A stretch of DNA of 64,000 nucleotides from Thecamonas trahens ATCC 50062. Taxonomy: Eukaryota > Apusozoa > Apusomonadida > Apusomonadidae. Below the pieces are notes generated by a model. That model worked only from the letters and a program-made list of their open reading frames with translations, was not told the origin of the DNA and made no database searches. Made by a program: the position numbers and the translations under genes. The stretch spans positions 510 through 64,509 of the forward strand of contig NW_013657673.1 in NCBI RefSeq assembly GCF_000142905.1. The letters are read 5' to 3'. Below, one piece after another: positions 30,253 through 41,030 of the stretch. The stretch's first letter is position 1. Every line of letters begins with the position of its first letter.

Positions 30253-31467
30253 CTACCGCCTTCGCCGCGCTGCGCGAGGACGCCAGGGACGAAGCTTGCA
30301 CCGCGCTGTGGTGCTTGATGGTGCAACCACGACCGGGACTCGAACAATGCCTGTGGCTGGTGGTGGTGACGCGGTCGAGAGGAGCGTGGGTGGGGTCGAG
30401 GTGGAAGTGGGGGGCGCGGGGGCGGTAGGTGGGGGCAGGAGGGGGACCGAGGCGGTGCCAGGTGGCGTGGCGGTGGTGGCTGCCACCGCGGCAAGCGATG
30501 CGAGGCCACCGCTCGTCGGCGGCACTGCCGCAAGAGACGCGAGTCCGTCAGGCTGCGCTCCCGCCGGCCGGCTGGCTGTTGCCAGCGACGCCAGCCCGCC
30601 GGGCCGCACAACCGTCGCCGCGCTTGTCGTCGCGAGCGACGCCAACCCGCGTCCGGTGCTGCTTGGAGCCGATGCGGGTGGAGCCCGGGCCGAGGCCGCT
30701 GAGGCCAGCCCGGTGAGCCCGCCCAACAATGGCGATGGCTTGGCCCGCCCAGCTGTGGCAGCGAGGCCGGCCAGCCCTGTTGTCGGAGCCGATGCCACGC
30801 CACCAAAGCCCGGCGCCGGATCAGCCCGAGGCGTTGCCGCCACCGCTGCGCGCGGCCGCCGGCCCGGCCGACGGTATTGGTGCGACGGCGCGGCCGCGCG
30901 CGCCGCCACCAGATTGGCGATTGCTCTCGTTGGACTCGCCGCAAAGTACCGTCGCGAACCGAGGCCGGGTGCCGAGTGGCCGAGCCAGTTGTGGATGGTC
31001 CGGCACCGGTCGAGCTCGCCGCGGACCAGGTGCCGCTGATCGTCAAACAGAATCGGGAGTGGGCCGAGATAAAACGGAAGCTCAGCCGGATTGACACGCG
31101 CATTGCGTGCCTTGCGCCGCCCGCCCTTTCGTCGCCTTGCCAGCCCCCTCGCCATCCGCTGCGCCTCGCGGACCACTATCATCGCCTTGTTCCCGTCCAG
31201 CGCAAACTGAGACAGATCGTCCGGCATCGGCGGCGTCCCTGCCCGATCGCCCCAATCTCCCCCATATCCACCACCGTCTGGACCATCTCCCGCACAAGTG
31301 CGGCTCGCCGAGCTTGCACTCGCCGTCGCCGCGCCGCCGCCGTCTGAGCCGGCCGCCGAGCTCGTGCTTGTGCTCGTGCTCGTGCTCGTGCTCGAGCTGC
31401 TCTCAACCCCGCTGCCGTCCCCACTCCCGCTGCCGGCGCCCGCAAGGACCGCAAACAGGTTTGACAT
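30253..31467 (-). CDS. Unknown protein with repeated GLASLA motifs
   Basis: The frame is 404 aa from MSNLFAVLAG. A Ser/Thr-repeat linker (STSTSTSTSTS) is followed by an apparently ordered segment (PPMPDDLSQFALDGNKAMIVV, LARRRKGGRRKARNARVN, ELPFYLGPLPILFDDQRHLV, LDRCRTIHNWLGHSAPGLGS). The second half carries GLASLA or close variants about seven times, spaced by Ala/Pro/Ser linkers. Such short repeated hydrophobic motifs in disordered tails are often docking sites. I do not recognise a family. The last 20 residues turn into Arg-rich sequence and may be out of frame or past a missed splice site. It is convergent with the SR gene and divergent from SNU13. Confidence 0.5.
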   Translation of the reverse strand: MSNLFAVLAGAGSGSGDGSGVESSSSTSTSTSTSTSSAAGSDGGGAATASASSASRTCAGDGPDGGGYGGDWGDRAGTPPMPDDLSQFALDGNKAMIVVREAQRMARGLARRRKGGRRKARNARVNPAELPFYLGPLPILFDDQRHLVRGELDRCRTIHNWLGHSAPGLGSRRYFAASPTRAIANLVAARAAAPSHQYRRPGRRPRAAVAATPRADPAPGFGGVASAPTTGLAGLAATAGRAKPSPLLGGLTGLASAASARAPPASAPSSTGRGLASLATTSAATVVRPGGLASLATASRPAGAQPDGLASLAAVPPTSGGLASLAAVAATTATPPGTASVPLLPPPTAPAPPTSTSTPPTLLSTASPPPATGIVRVPVVVAPSSTTARCKLRPWRPRAARRRR

Positions 31468-32197
31468 GACCGTATGGGTGCTTCCCGCTGAGGGTCGAGT
31501 CTGTCGCAGCGAGCGGCGCCAGCGTCAGTGGCGTCGTCGTCGCAGCCAGCTCGTCGCCCGGCTCGTCGGTCTCATCGAAGCCAGGCGCAGTCTTTTGCCG
31601 AGCACGCGGGTTTTTTGCCCATTGCAGGGCAGCATATTCTTTGAACTGTAACTCGCTATCGGATGGCAGTCTGCATGCGACATGGGCATGGTTGGGTAGC
31701 TGGTGTTGTAGAGATTGTTGCGATGTGATTGATGTTCACTGCACGCCACAGAGCAAACACAACATGCAAACTGTGTGTTCCATGGAACACTATTTCCGTG
31801 ATCAACCATTTTGACAAAGCCAGACAGCAGAGTCAGCGATCGCACCTCGAGAACCACCGTCACCTTTCCTTTTCTCTCTCTCTCCCTTCTACACACCACT
31901 ACCATACTCTCTGCTGCTACTTCCATCCCCTCGACCCGAAATCCGCACTCTAATCACAGTTTAGCCGGAAATCGGAACTTGTACGGCCTCGCCCTCTTGC
32001 TCTCCCCTCCCCTCGTCCCAAGCAATCAACCATGTCCACGCCTCTCCCTGCGATCCGCCTCTCCCATGTGGTCATGGCTCGCATGGCCTCCTCGATCGTC
32101 AGACTCATCTCCTCGAGCAGACGTCGCAACCACACGACGACGGCTTGAACGCCGAATGACCGGCGACTTTGGCTCACACCCCACTCTCACAGACACC
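31468..32197. other. Divergent intergenic region (GLASLA gene / SNU13)
   Basis: 730 bases of lower GC than the genes (around 31640-31830). No supported coding frame and no tRNA or snoRNA I can recognise. It presumably contains both promoters and the SNU13 5' untranslated region. Confidence 0.5.
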
Positions 32198-34099
32198 ATG
32201 GTATGCGACCAGTCCCCAATGTCCCCGCCTCACCCCACCTTCACCCCTCCCCTCCCCCCCCGCCCCTCCCCTGCAATTGAACAGCAACTCATGGTAGACC
32301 ACATGTGCCACAGGCTGACAAGAAGGCATCCAAGGCGTTCCCGCTCGCCACCGACGAGCTCCATGCCACCATCCTGGACATGGTCCAGCAGGCCGCCAAC
32401 TACCGCCAGCTGAAGAAGGGCGCTAACGAGGGTACGTACCACGAGTGTCAGCCTCCGTTTCCTTTCCCATCCCCATCCCCTCCATGCTCTTCATCCACCT
32501 CCCTGTCCCCTTTCTTCCACATCCCCATCCCTCCCTCTTTCCTGGGCTCCTCCTCTCCTTGCCCCCGTTGTCCCTGGCTGCGGCAGAGGGACTCGCCGCC
32601 GTCTCCCCTTCCTCGCCCGCCAGCCTTCCCCGTCCGCCCGGCGTCTCCCTCTCCCTGCCCCCTGCACCCACCGAGTCCCCTTCCCCCTTCCCCTCCTCCC
32701 CCTCCCCCCTCCCCCCTCCCCCCCCCTCCCCCCACTGTACCCCCTCTCCTCCCTCCTCCTCCCTCCCCCCCCCCCCCGAGCGCACATACTTTTGGGATGG
32801 ATTGTGATTTCCTTCCCACTTTCGGTTTGCCTCTCACTGGCACCACCGCCACCANNNNNNNNNNNNNNNNNNNNNNNNNNNNNNNNNNNNNNNNNNNNNN
32901 NNNNNNNNNNNNNNNNNNNNNNNNNNNNNNNNNNNNNNNNNNNNNNNNNNNNNNNNNNNNNNNNNNNNNNNNNNNNNNNNNNNNNNNNNNNNNNNNNNNN
33001 NNNNNNNNNNNNNNNNNNNNNNNNNNNNNNNNNNNNNNNNNNNNNNNNNNNNNNNNNNNNNNNNNNNNNNNNNNNNNNNNNNNNNNNNNNNNNNNNNNNN
33101 NNNNNNNNNNNNNNNNNNNNNNNNNNNNNNNNNNNNNNNNNNNNNNNNNNNNNNNNNNNNNNNNNNNNNNNNNNNNNNNNNNNNNNNNNNNNNNNNNNNN
33201 NNNNNNNNNNNNNNNNNNNNNNNNNNNNNNNNNNNNNNNNNNNNNNNNNNNNNNNNNNNNNNNNNNNNNNNNNNNNNNNNNNNNNNNNNNNNNNNNNNNN
33301 NNNNNNNNNNNNNNNNNNNNNNNNNNNNNNNNNNNNNNNNNNNNNNNNNNNNNNNNNNNNNNNNNNNNNNNNNNNNNNNNNNNNNNNNNNNNNNNNNNNN
33401 NNNNNNNNNNNNNNNNNNNNNNNNNNNNNNNNNNNNNNNNNNNNNNNNNNNNNNNNNNNNNNNNNNNNNNNNNNNNNNNNNNNNNNNNNNNNNNNNNNNN
33501 NNNNNATACTTGGTTGCCTCCCTGGACTGTGTCCCCGGCAAACAAAGCCTGTCATTTCTCGTAGGACCACTCTGCTTGGCTCATTCCGGCAGTCACAAAA
33601 TTTTAATGCCATTCCCACCACCCACCCCCCCCCCCCTCCCCCACCACCACCATGACCACCCCCACCACCCTCACCCCGATCACATGCATTCCTCCGCTTC
33701 CATTTTATATCATTGCCCATGGCTGAATCATGGCTCATCTCGGACTCGTGGCCTTTGTTCCCTCCCCTCCCCTTTGGTTTATCGCCTTGCCCCTTCGCCG
33801 CACGGTACTCACCCCCCCCTTCTCCTCCTGCTACAGCGACCAAGACGCTCAACCGTGGTATTGCCGAGCTTGTGGTGATGGCTGCCGACACCGAGCCGAT
33901 CGAGATCCTTATGCACATTCCGCTCCTGTGCGAGGACAAGAACGTGCCGTACGTCTTTGTGGAGTCGCAGGCTGCGCTTGGCCGTGCCTGCGGTGTCTCC
34001 CGCCCGGTCATTGCTGCCTCCATCACCGTCTCGGACGGCTCGCAGCTCCAGACCCCGCTCAACAACCTCAAGGACGCCATCGAGCGCCTCCTCATCTAA
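32198..34099 (+). CDS. SNU13: SNU13 / 15.5K, L7Ae-family U4 snRNA and box C/D snoRNA binding protein
   Basis: SNU13 nucleates U4/U6.U5 tri-snRNP and box C/D snoRNP assembly by binding kink-turn RNA. Exons: the ATG alone (32198-32200), 32314-32431 and 33837-34099; introns start GTATGC and GTACGTAC and end CACAG and CTACAG. The product is 127 aa, matching the family's 128. Seen: [40 protein letters not shown] (RNA contact), [52 protein letters not shown] and [13 protein letters not shown]. Intron 2 (about 1.4 kb) contains the 651-base N gap and C-rich tracts. The start-codon-only first exon is inferred from conservation: residue 2 onwards begins exactly at the acceptor. Confidence 0.92.
32855..33505. 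other. Assembly gap (651 N)
   Basis: A run of N inside SNU13 intron 2. The sequence just left of it is a long C-rich tract (32700-32777). Confidence 1.
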
Positions 34100-34303
34100 T
34101 CGGCCCTCGCCCTCTCTTAAACTCCCGAACATCCATTCCCCCCCCCTCCCTTCCTCTCCTCCTCCCCCCCGTTCTCCCTTCTGCTTGCCTCTCGCCACGT
34201 GCCACGTCCCGCCGACAACTCGCCGCCCGTACCCAAACCAACACCGTCTCCCTAACTCGGCACCACTCGACTAGGTGCGGGGACGGAGCGAGCAGCAGCA
34301 GCC

Positions 34304-35452
34304 ATGGCGTCCTTCTCGGTCTCGACACGCCGCTCAAGCTTGTTATCTTTCTTGCGTACATGTCGTTGTGGACAGGCCTCCGTATCATCATCTTTGCCTC
34401 GCAGCAAGGCAGCCAGTACAACACAGCCGCGGTGGTACGTCCTCGCTCCCCCCCCTTCCCTCGCCTTGCCCTCGCTTCACCCTCCTCTGTACTCACATAC
34501 CTTTATATATACATATATATGCACAAACACACATGTAGGTGCTCTGCATCGAGACTGTCAAGCTCCTGCTCGCAGCGCAGATGTTTGTGTCAAGGGATGG
34601 GACGTTCAGCGAGCTGCTCGCCCAGCTGAGCAAGCATCGGGCTCTCCTGGCAAAGTACTTTGTGCCAGCCTTCCTCTACTGCATCTACAACAATCTTACC
34701 TTTACCGTCTTGTCGGTTGTCAATCCGTCGACTTACGCCATTCTGCAGCAGCTTAGGCTGGTGGTCACGGGATTGCTCTACGAGCGGTGCCTCTCCAGGC
34801 GGCTCTCACGGATGCAGTGGATCGCCATTGTCCTTCTCACCATCGGCTGTATGGTCAAGGAGGCCGACCAGTTCTCAACCAGCAGTAGTGTCTCGACGCG
34901 GACCACGCCTGTGACTATGTATCTGTTTATCCTGCTGCAGATCGCATGCGCTGTCGCTGCAGGCGTCTACAACGAGGTCCTGCTCAAGGAAGAGACCGGG
35001 ACAAGCATCAATTTGCAGAACGTGTGCATGTATCTCAACTCGATCGTGTGCAACGTTTTGTTTATGGCCCTCGGCTTTGGCCGTTACTCCCTCGCCGAGG
35101 CCCTCGAGCCCGCAACATCCGCCCGCTCTTCTCCTTCTCGGTCTTCCCCATCATCCTCACCTACGCCTCCATCGGCATTGTCACCTCGATCTTCCTCAAG
35201 CACCTCAACTCGGTCCTCAAGACCATCGCCTCAGCCCTTGAGCTCTACGCCACCGCTGCCACCGCCCTCCTCCTCTTCGGCACTCCCATCGATGGCTTTA
35301 CGGTCATCTCGCTCATTCTCGTCTCAGGCGGCGTCTACATCTACTCGGCTTTCCCCCCGGATCCTAGCCCGCCTACACTCTCGCAGCCTGCCCGAAACGA
35401 CGACGATGCCGACGCCGTCCTCACGGCCGGCAAGGGCGAGGTCTCGGTCTGA
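34304..35452 (+). CDS. Nucleotide-sugar transporter, SLC35A (UDP-galactose/CMP-sialic acid) family
   Basis: Golgi-type antiporter with about ten helices. Exon 1 (to 34434) encodes LDTPLKLVIFLAYMSLWTGL and IIIFASQQGS; the intron starts GTACGTCC and ends ATGTAG; exon 2 (34539 on) starts VLCIETVKLLLAAQMF. Family motifs: CIYNNLTFTVLSVVNPSTYA, QLRLVVTGLLYERCLSRRLS, MQWIAIVLLTIGCMVKEAD and GVYNEVLLKEETGTSINLQN. One C is missing at the C run 35109-35111 (LAEALEP to RNIRPLFSFSVFP), after which SIFLKHLNSVLKTIASALE and SLILVSGGVYIYS complete the fold. The ATG at 34304 is in a different phase from LDTPLKL, so a further base is probably missing within the first few codons or the start lies elsewhere. The SLC35A4/A5-like subgroup is possible. 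Confidence 0.88.
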
Positions 35453-35759
35453 CTTGAACCTCTCCCCTCCCCTCCCCCTCTTCATTGCCACTACATCTCG
35501 TCAACCCAGGCCCACCAGGCCCACCAGGCCCACTAGGCCCCCCATCCCTCCCTCTACCGCCCATGCTCACCAACTAGATCTTCAAAGCAATCATATCCCA
35601 CATTCCAAATCCCTCCTCCCCGCCCATTCTGCTCGCCGACCTGCCGTTGCCTGTCACCCGCTCTCCCCGCCCGCCTCCCACGCAAGCGCCCCCTCCCTCT
35701 CCCTGCACTCGCGAACACTGCACTTGCTCTAGAGAGACAAGAAGGCAAGGCGGGCAGCC
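35453..35759. other. Intergenic, with short AGGCCCACC tandem copies
   Basis: 307 bases. Three to four copies of a 9-base AGGCCCACC unit lie at about 35507-35540. Otherwise C-rich without a gene. Confidence 0.55.
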
Positions 35760-38700
35760 ATGGGTAGCTACTTTCGGCCGTTGTCACCTACCCGCTTCTC
35801 CACACGTCCAAGATACTCACTGGCGCCTTATGTGTCGCCAGAGCCGGCGCTCCTGGCCGACCTCCCGCGACTTGGTTCGCCGCCACCCGCACATGGCTCG
35901 TCCTCGTCCCCAAACCACGACCCTTTTCGGGCAACGGCTCGTCAATCGTCACCCATTGCCTTGTACCACCACCGACAGGGACAATGGTCGGATCGCCCGC
36001 TCTCAGAGTTCTCCCCGCCGCGTCACCGCCATCATACTCGTGATCACCGCCATCGCTCTCCCCTCCCGCCGCATGCATCGTTGTTGGCGAGACCCAAGGA
36101 GACCCTCTCCGGCATGCGCCACATCGAGCAGGTGAGGTTGGCCCGTGAGCGCGAGGAGGCCCACCCGCCACCAGCCCGCCCGCGCAGCGTCAACTCGCCG
36201 CTCTTTGAGCTGGCGGATCGCAGCTCTCCGCCCGGCACCCGCTCGACGACAACGCCAACCGGCGGTGTTGCTGCGTCCGGCGTCGCGGGCCCGAGCGGAA
36301 GCCGCGGAAGCATAGCCGGGGCCAAGGCTGCCGAGCGGAGGCGGCGGCGGTCGCGCAGCTCGGCTCGGCGCGACTCGGCGCAGTCGGCGCGGTCGGCGCG
36401 GTCGGCGCGGTCGACACGGTCGTCGCTCCCGTCGACCGTCATCGAGCTCGACGAGGTGTCTGCCAGTTTTGGCGACGGATCGAGTTCCGAGGCTAGTGCT
36501 CAAGGCGAGTCGACCAGCTTGGCGCAGAGCGGCAAGCCGCGGTCGATCGCCTCTCTCCGCGCCCGGGAGGACTCGGCAGTTCTGGACGACTCGTGGTACG
36601 ATCCACCGACGGTCAATCGGAGGCTTATGAGTCTCAAGCTGAGCCAAGAGCCGCGGCGCGACTCGATGTTTCTCGGCTCGACCGAGTTTGCGACGACGTC
36701 GTCGCCCGATGTTCGCTCCTCCAACGCAGACCTCAACATTCATCCACCGCGGCGGTACGCGTCGACGCTCTCAATTGGAGGGCACGGATTTGCGGCGACG
36801 GTCGCGCCCTCGGGCTCGCACATGTCGAAGAGCGGGTCGAGCTCGGAGCTCGGCTCGCTGCCGTTTGCGTCGGTTCCAGTCAACTCGGTGGTGTCGGGCG
36901 AGGACCAGTCACTTGTCGACCCATCGGGCCATCCAGTGGTGCTCAAGTCCGCGCTGCGGGCACGGGTCGACGGCGCGCTGGACTCCGTTGCCTACCTGGT
37001 AGTGGTCTCCATCGTCACACTCTATGTGCTCTACATCGACGACGCAATTGTGGTTGCTGGCCGAGAGCACACCGACGACACCAAGCGGATCATCTTTGCC
37101 TTTCTTGTCCTCAAAGTTCTTGCCGCCTTTTCTTCCTCGGCGAGTTCATCGTCTTCAACTGGGCACGCCGCGAGACGTACCCGTTCTCGTTCTTCTTTTG
37201 GCTCGACATACTTGCGCTTGTCTCGTTTGTGCCGGACTTGCTCGAGCTCTTTGCTGGCATCACCTCGCTCGGCCTTGCCGGCTCGCTGGCAGTCTCGCGA
37301 GCCGGGCGGGCGGCGCAGGCGTCGTCGCGGGCGGTCCGCGCGTCGAAGCTCGCCAAAGCGCCTCTGGGCACGGTCGAGAACCAGATCGACGAGTTCAACC
37401 GCATGTCTGGCCTCGCCCGTCGGCCGTCGGCTCGCAGCTCATCCAGGTGACAACTAACAAGGTTACCGTCCTCGTCCTCCTTGTCTACTTTGCCTCTCTT
37501 CTCCTCCAGGTTGAGGCGCCACTCGAGGACCACGTCAAGGCCAACATCGAGGCGGTGGAGGCGACGATGCTCGCAGGCAGCAGCGGTGCTGCGCTCGTGG
37601 AGTCGACCCTCATTCCCGCGCTCAGCGCAGGCTACGGTTCGACAAATGTGGAGCTGCTGCACATGTGGTCGCTTGGTACACGGCTGGCCGGCTCGCAAGC
37701 TGCGGTCGACATGCTCAACCCGGTGTACGTGGTCAAGGTTGTGTCGTCGTCGAGGAACTCGGGCGCCGAGTACTCGGTCCGGCACACTGTCCGCCTCAAC
37801 GCCGGCCTCAACATTGTGCTCATCACGATCCTGCTTGCTGCGCTCATTCTCGGCTCGTACCTCATATCCAAGGATGCGGACCGATTGATCAAGGTTGCCA
37901 TTCACAAGATTACCCGCGCGCTCATGGCTGTCTTTGACAACATCTCGCGCAAGGCTGTCGAGCCGGTTCCCACCGTGTCGGGCGGTGGGTTGGCGTCGGT
38001 GTCGGAGAAAAGGCTTCCGGTAGCGGCGAGAACTCTGAAGCCACTGTCCTGCTCAACATGCTCAACACCATTGGTGAGCGGGCCGGCTCAGACGCGGCGC
38101 TCGTCCGCAGGCTTCGGCAGCAGCGCGAAGAGTACCTGGTAGCTGCCAAGCGGATGGAGATGGAGCTCCGGCAGTGGCGGCGGACCAAGCCGACCGCTCA
38201 CATCGGGCGAGTCCCTCTGTTCTCGCGCGAGACCGAAGGCTCGGACCCGCTCTCCAGCGAGTGGATTGTCTTTGCCGACGAGTCGACCGAGCTGTCGGGC
38301 GCAGCTATCAACGCGGCGCTCGACGCTGTTGTTTCTGCGCTCGGCGAAGTCCCGCAGAGCGAGGCGCTGGCCAAGGTCGTGCTCTCGGGCTCGGTGCCGG
38401 GCCTTGTCGGCTGGCTCGTCTCGGACCTCCAGCCGCTACCGTTTGTTCCCCCAGGCGAGGTCCTCGACTACACATACGTACTCATGGTCAACTACCGGTC
38501 GTTCATGGACCCGGCAGCGCTGCTGGAAGACCTCATCATGGCATACTGCCGCGCACCACCCAAGGTCACCGCATCGCAGCACAGGCTGATCGAAGAAGGC
38601 ATCACGCCCGAGGAGATGCGGCTGGTCCGCGAAATGTTTGCAAGGTTTGATGCCGACGGCAACGGCACGCTCTCGCGCGACGAGATGGCCATGGTTCTCT

Positions 38701-39926
38701 CCGAGCTCGATCGTGGGTGCACGCCCGAGGATGTCGAGACGCTGATGACCGAGCTCGACGAGGACCAGTCGGGCGAAATCGACTTTGACGAGTTTTTCAA
38801 TGGCCTCACCAGCCTCATCTCCAGCCGCGAGGCGGCGCTCGAGGCGTGGAAGACTGACGTGCTGGAGCCACTCCGCCGCAGGGTTGCCCTCGTCCTCGAG
38901 TACTGGATCACCCAGTTTACCTCGGACTTTGTCACCTCGCCCGACTTGCTCGCGCTGGCCGAGACCTTCCTCGGCCTGTTCATGCCCGAGACCGGCATGG
39001 AGGCCGAGGGCGACGCGCTGCTGAACCTGCTTGATTCGGTGCTGTCGCGGGCGGCGAGCGCAAACGCAGCGCACGTCGGTGTCCGCCTCGACACCGGCCT
39101 TCCGCCCCTGCCGCGGATGTCAGGCGGCGCGGCCGACGCACTGTTGGCGGCCGACCCGGTGGAGATTGCGCGCCAGCTGACGCTGGTCGACGCCCGGCTG
39201 TACGGGGCCATCCAGCGGACCGAGCTCGTCGACGGCGCGCACATGTCCGAGAACAAGAACGTGCGCGCACCCAACGTGTCGGCGCTTGTCGCTCAGCACA
39301 ATGCAGTCTCGCGGTGGGTCGAGGCATCGATCCTTGCACCAACCAAGATCAAGGAGCGGGTGGCGGTCATCAAGCTCTTTGTCCACACCATGGTCGCTTG
39401 CTCGCAGCTCTCCAACTTTAATGGCGTCATGGCCATCTACGCCGCGCTCCAGGGCACCGCCATCGATCGGCTGCGCAAAACATGGGCCAAGGTTCCCAAG
39501 GACGTCATGTCCGAGCTCGAGGCCGTCGGCGCCCTCATGAGCTACGAGAAGAACTTCAAGGCGTACCGCAGCCATGTTGCGGAGCTCACCGGGCCCTCAG
39601 TCCCATACCTCGGCATTTACTTCAAGGACCTCATCGGAGTCGACGAGGGCAACGAGAAGCGGACCGCGAACGGGTTCATCAACATGGAAAAGTGCTACCT
39701 CACCGCCTTTACCATCTCGGAGCTCCTTCGCTGGCAGCCCGAGACCTCAGCGTATACCTTTGTCGGCATCGATGAGGTCCAGGCGCTCTGGCGCGAGTTC
39801 TTTGAGCCCGCCGACCTCCGCCTCCCGCTCGGCTTTGATGTCGAGCCCGGATGGGTGCCGTCGCCGCCGACTGAAGATGATCTATTCAAGCTCTCGCTCG
39901 AGCGCGAGCCGCGGGTTAAGCGGTGA
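35760..39926 (+). CDS. Voltage-sensor-like membrane protein fused to EF hands and a RasGEF
   Basis: Corrected length is 1389 aa. Residues 1-400: disordered Ser/Arg-rich cytosolic region. About 405-530: four helices like a voltage sensor: S1 VAYLVVVSIVTLYVLYI, S2 RIIFAFLVLKVLAAFFF, S3 FFWLDILALVSFVPDLL, and S4-like AVSRAGRAAQASSRAVRASK with Arg/Lys every third residue. About 570: fifth helix VTVLVLLVYFASLLL, a roughly 95-aa loop, and sixth helix IVLITILLAALILGSYLI; no K+ or Na+ selectivity motif is seen in the loop. About 835-1065: RasGEF N domain (YTYVLMVNYRSFMDPAALL and RRRVALVLEYWITQF), interrupted by two canonical EF hands (DADGNGTLSRDE and DEDQSGEIDFDE). About 1128-1380: catalytic CDC25 domain (DPVEIARQLTLVDARLY, HNAVSRWVEASIL, CSQLSNFNGVMAIYAAL, VPYLGIYFKDLI). 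Three breaks are each fixed by one base: T run 37128-37131, C run 37416-37418, A run 38008-38011. Confidence 0.9.
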
Positions 39927-39981
39927 TGCGCATGTTGCAAGAACGGCGACACAGCTGGCTTTACTGCGGCGGCAAAAGTAA

Positions 39982-40443
39982 CTACTCCATCATCTCAATC
40001 TGCATCGGCTCCTCTTCGTCCTTGCCCTTGCCACCGTCAGTCGGCTCGGGCTTGGGAATGACGAGCTTGATCGAGTTGTCGGGCGCACGAGTGGCGGTCA
40101 CCGTCTCGGGGTTGACTCCGGTCGGAAGAGGGAACGAGCGCGAGAACGACGAGAACGATGACTGCGAGCAGGTGAAGCCGTCGACCTCCTTGGTCGACGA
40201 GTGTTCGTCCGAGCCCGAAATCGTCACGTTGCCGTCCTTGATCGAGAGCTTGACCTTGTCACGCGGAACAGGCAGATGCGCCACAACCTCGTATGCTGTA
40301 TCCTTCTCGCTTACATTAAACGAGAGCCGCGAGTGCGGCGTCGACGTCGTCACCGCACGCGAGTGCGGCGACCGCACAGAGCCGACGTGTTCAAAGACCG
40401 GCCAGTCGTCCCAGAGCCACGAGCGGAACGGAGAGAGCATCAT
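39982..40443 (-). CDS. Small heat-shock protein, HSP20/alpha-crystallin family
   Basis: This 153-aa cytosolic-type chaperone starts MMLSPFRSWLWDDWPVFEHV. The alpha-crystallin domain shows SRLSFNVSEKDTAYEVVAHL, PRDKVKLSIKDGNVTISGS, FSSFSRSFPLPTGVNPETVT and PDNSIKLVIPKPE, where an IKLVIPK strand replaces the usual GVLTI-type C-terminal segment. The tail, DEEEPMQIEMME, holds an IxM-like element rather than a clear IxI. No intron or frame break. It is convergent with the RasGEF gene and has a lower-GC upstream region with possible heat-shock elements. Confidence 0.93.
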   Translation of the reverse strand: MMLSPFRSWLWDDWPVFEHVGSVRSPHSRAVTTSTPHSRLSFNVSEKDTAYEVVAHLPVPRDKVKLSIKDGNVTISGSDEHSSTKEVDGFTCSQSSFSSFSRSFPLPTGVNPETVTATRAPDNSIKLVIPKPEPTDGGKGKDEEEPMQIEMME

Positions 40444-40550
40444 CTTTGTTGTCTTTGTAAATGTTGTCTTTGTCAGTGTACGCGATTGACTGGGTGACTC
40501 CCCTGGCCGTTGCTCGTGCCGGTTTTATTCTGGTCTGTGGGAGCGTGCCC

Positions 40551-40581
40551 GACGAATTTCGTGAAGCTGGGAACGCTTCGC
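40551..40581 (-). promoter_or_regulatory. Candidate heat-shock element cluster upstream of HSP20
   Basis: Read toward HSP20 (minus strand) the block contains GAAGCGTTC and TTCACGAAATTCG, i.e. TTC-nn-GAA with an imperfect third unit plus an additional GAA...TTC pair. This resembles HSF binding sites (nGAAn units in alternating orientation). It lies about 110-140 bases upstream of the HSP20 start codon. Spacing is imperfect, so this is tentative. Confidence 0.35.
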
Positions 40582-40993
40582 TGGTGCCCAACGTTATCCG
40601 CGACAACATTCTGCGCTCAAATGTCTCAGAAAGCTCGGGCAGGGATGCGGAAAAGCGCTGCTGGAGAAGGGCAGTCTGCTTGCATTGCAGTGAAGGAGCA
40701 GAAAGCCACTCAGAAGGAGGCCTATGTGTGTGGGGATGGGTGGCTAGTCCTGCGCGAGGCAGTAAAGCTGAAAAAGTGATGTACCGAACAGAAAGCAGTT
40801 GCGGGGAAGTCCTTGCAAATCTCGTAGAGACATGGCTATTCCAGCCGCAGGCCTAGTTTCTAAGTCAATACGATGTATCGTGATACTGCAGGTGCGGTAG
40901 CGGGTGTATTGAGCGTGCGCGTGTTGGTAGGTGGGACTGTGGACGTGGCTAGGGCGGGTGTGACCCTTCACTTTTTTCTCCCTCTCCGTCTCG

Positions 40994-40994
<1 letters not shown>

Positions 40995-41028
<34 letters not shown>
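40995..41028. repeat. 34-base poly-C tract
   Basis: An uninterrupted C run followed by TCTCTCTC, about 270 bases upstream of the HEAT-repeat gene. The true length is uncertain given the homopolymer problems elsewhere in this assembly. Confidence 0.9.

Positions 41029-41030
<2 letters not shown>

Noticed and set aside
32305-34095. Long frames spanning the N gap
   Set aside because: They are open only because N codons were not stops; SNU13 intron 2 explains the interval.
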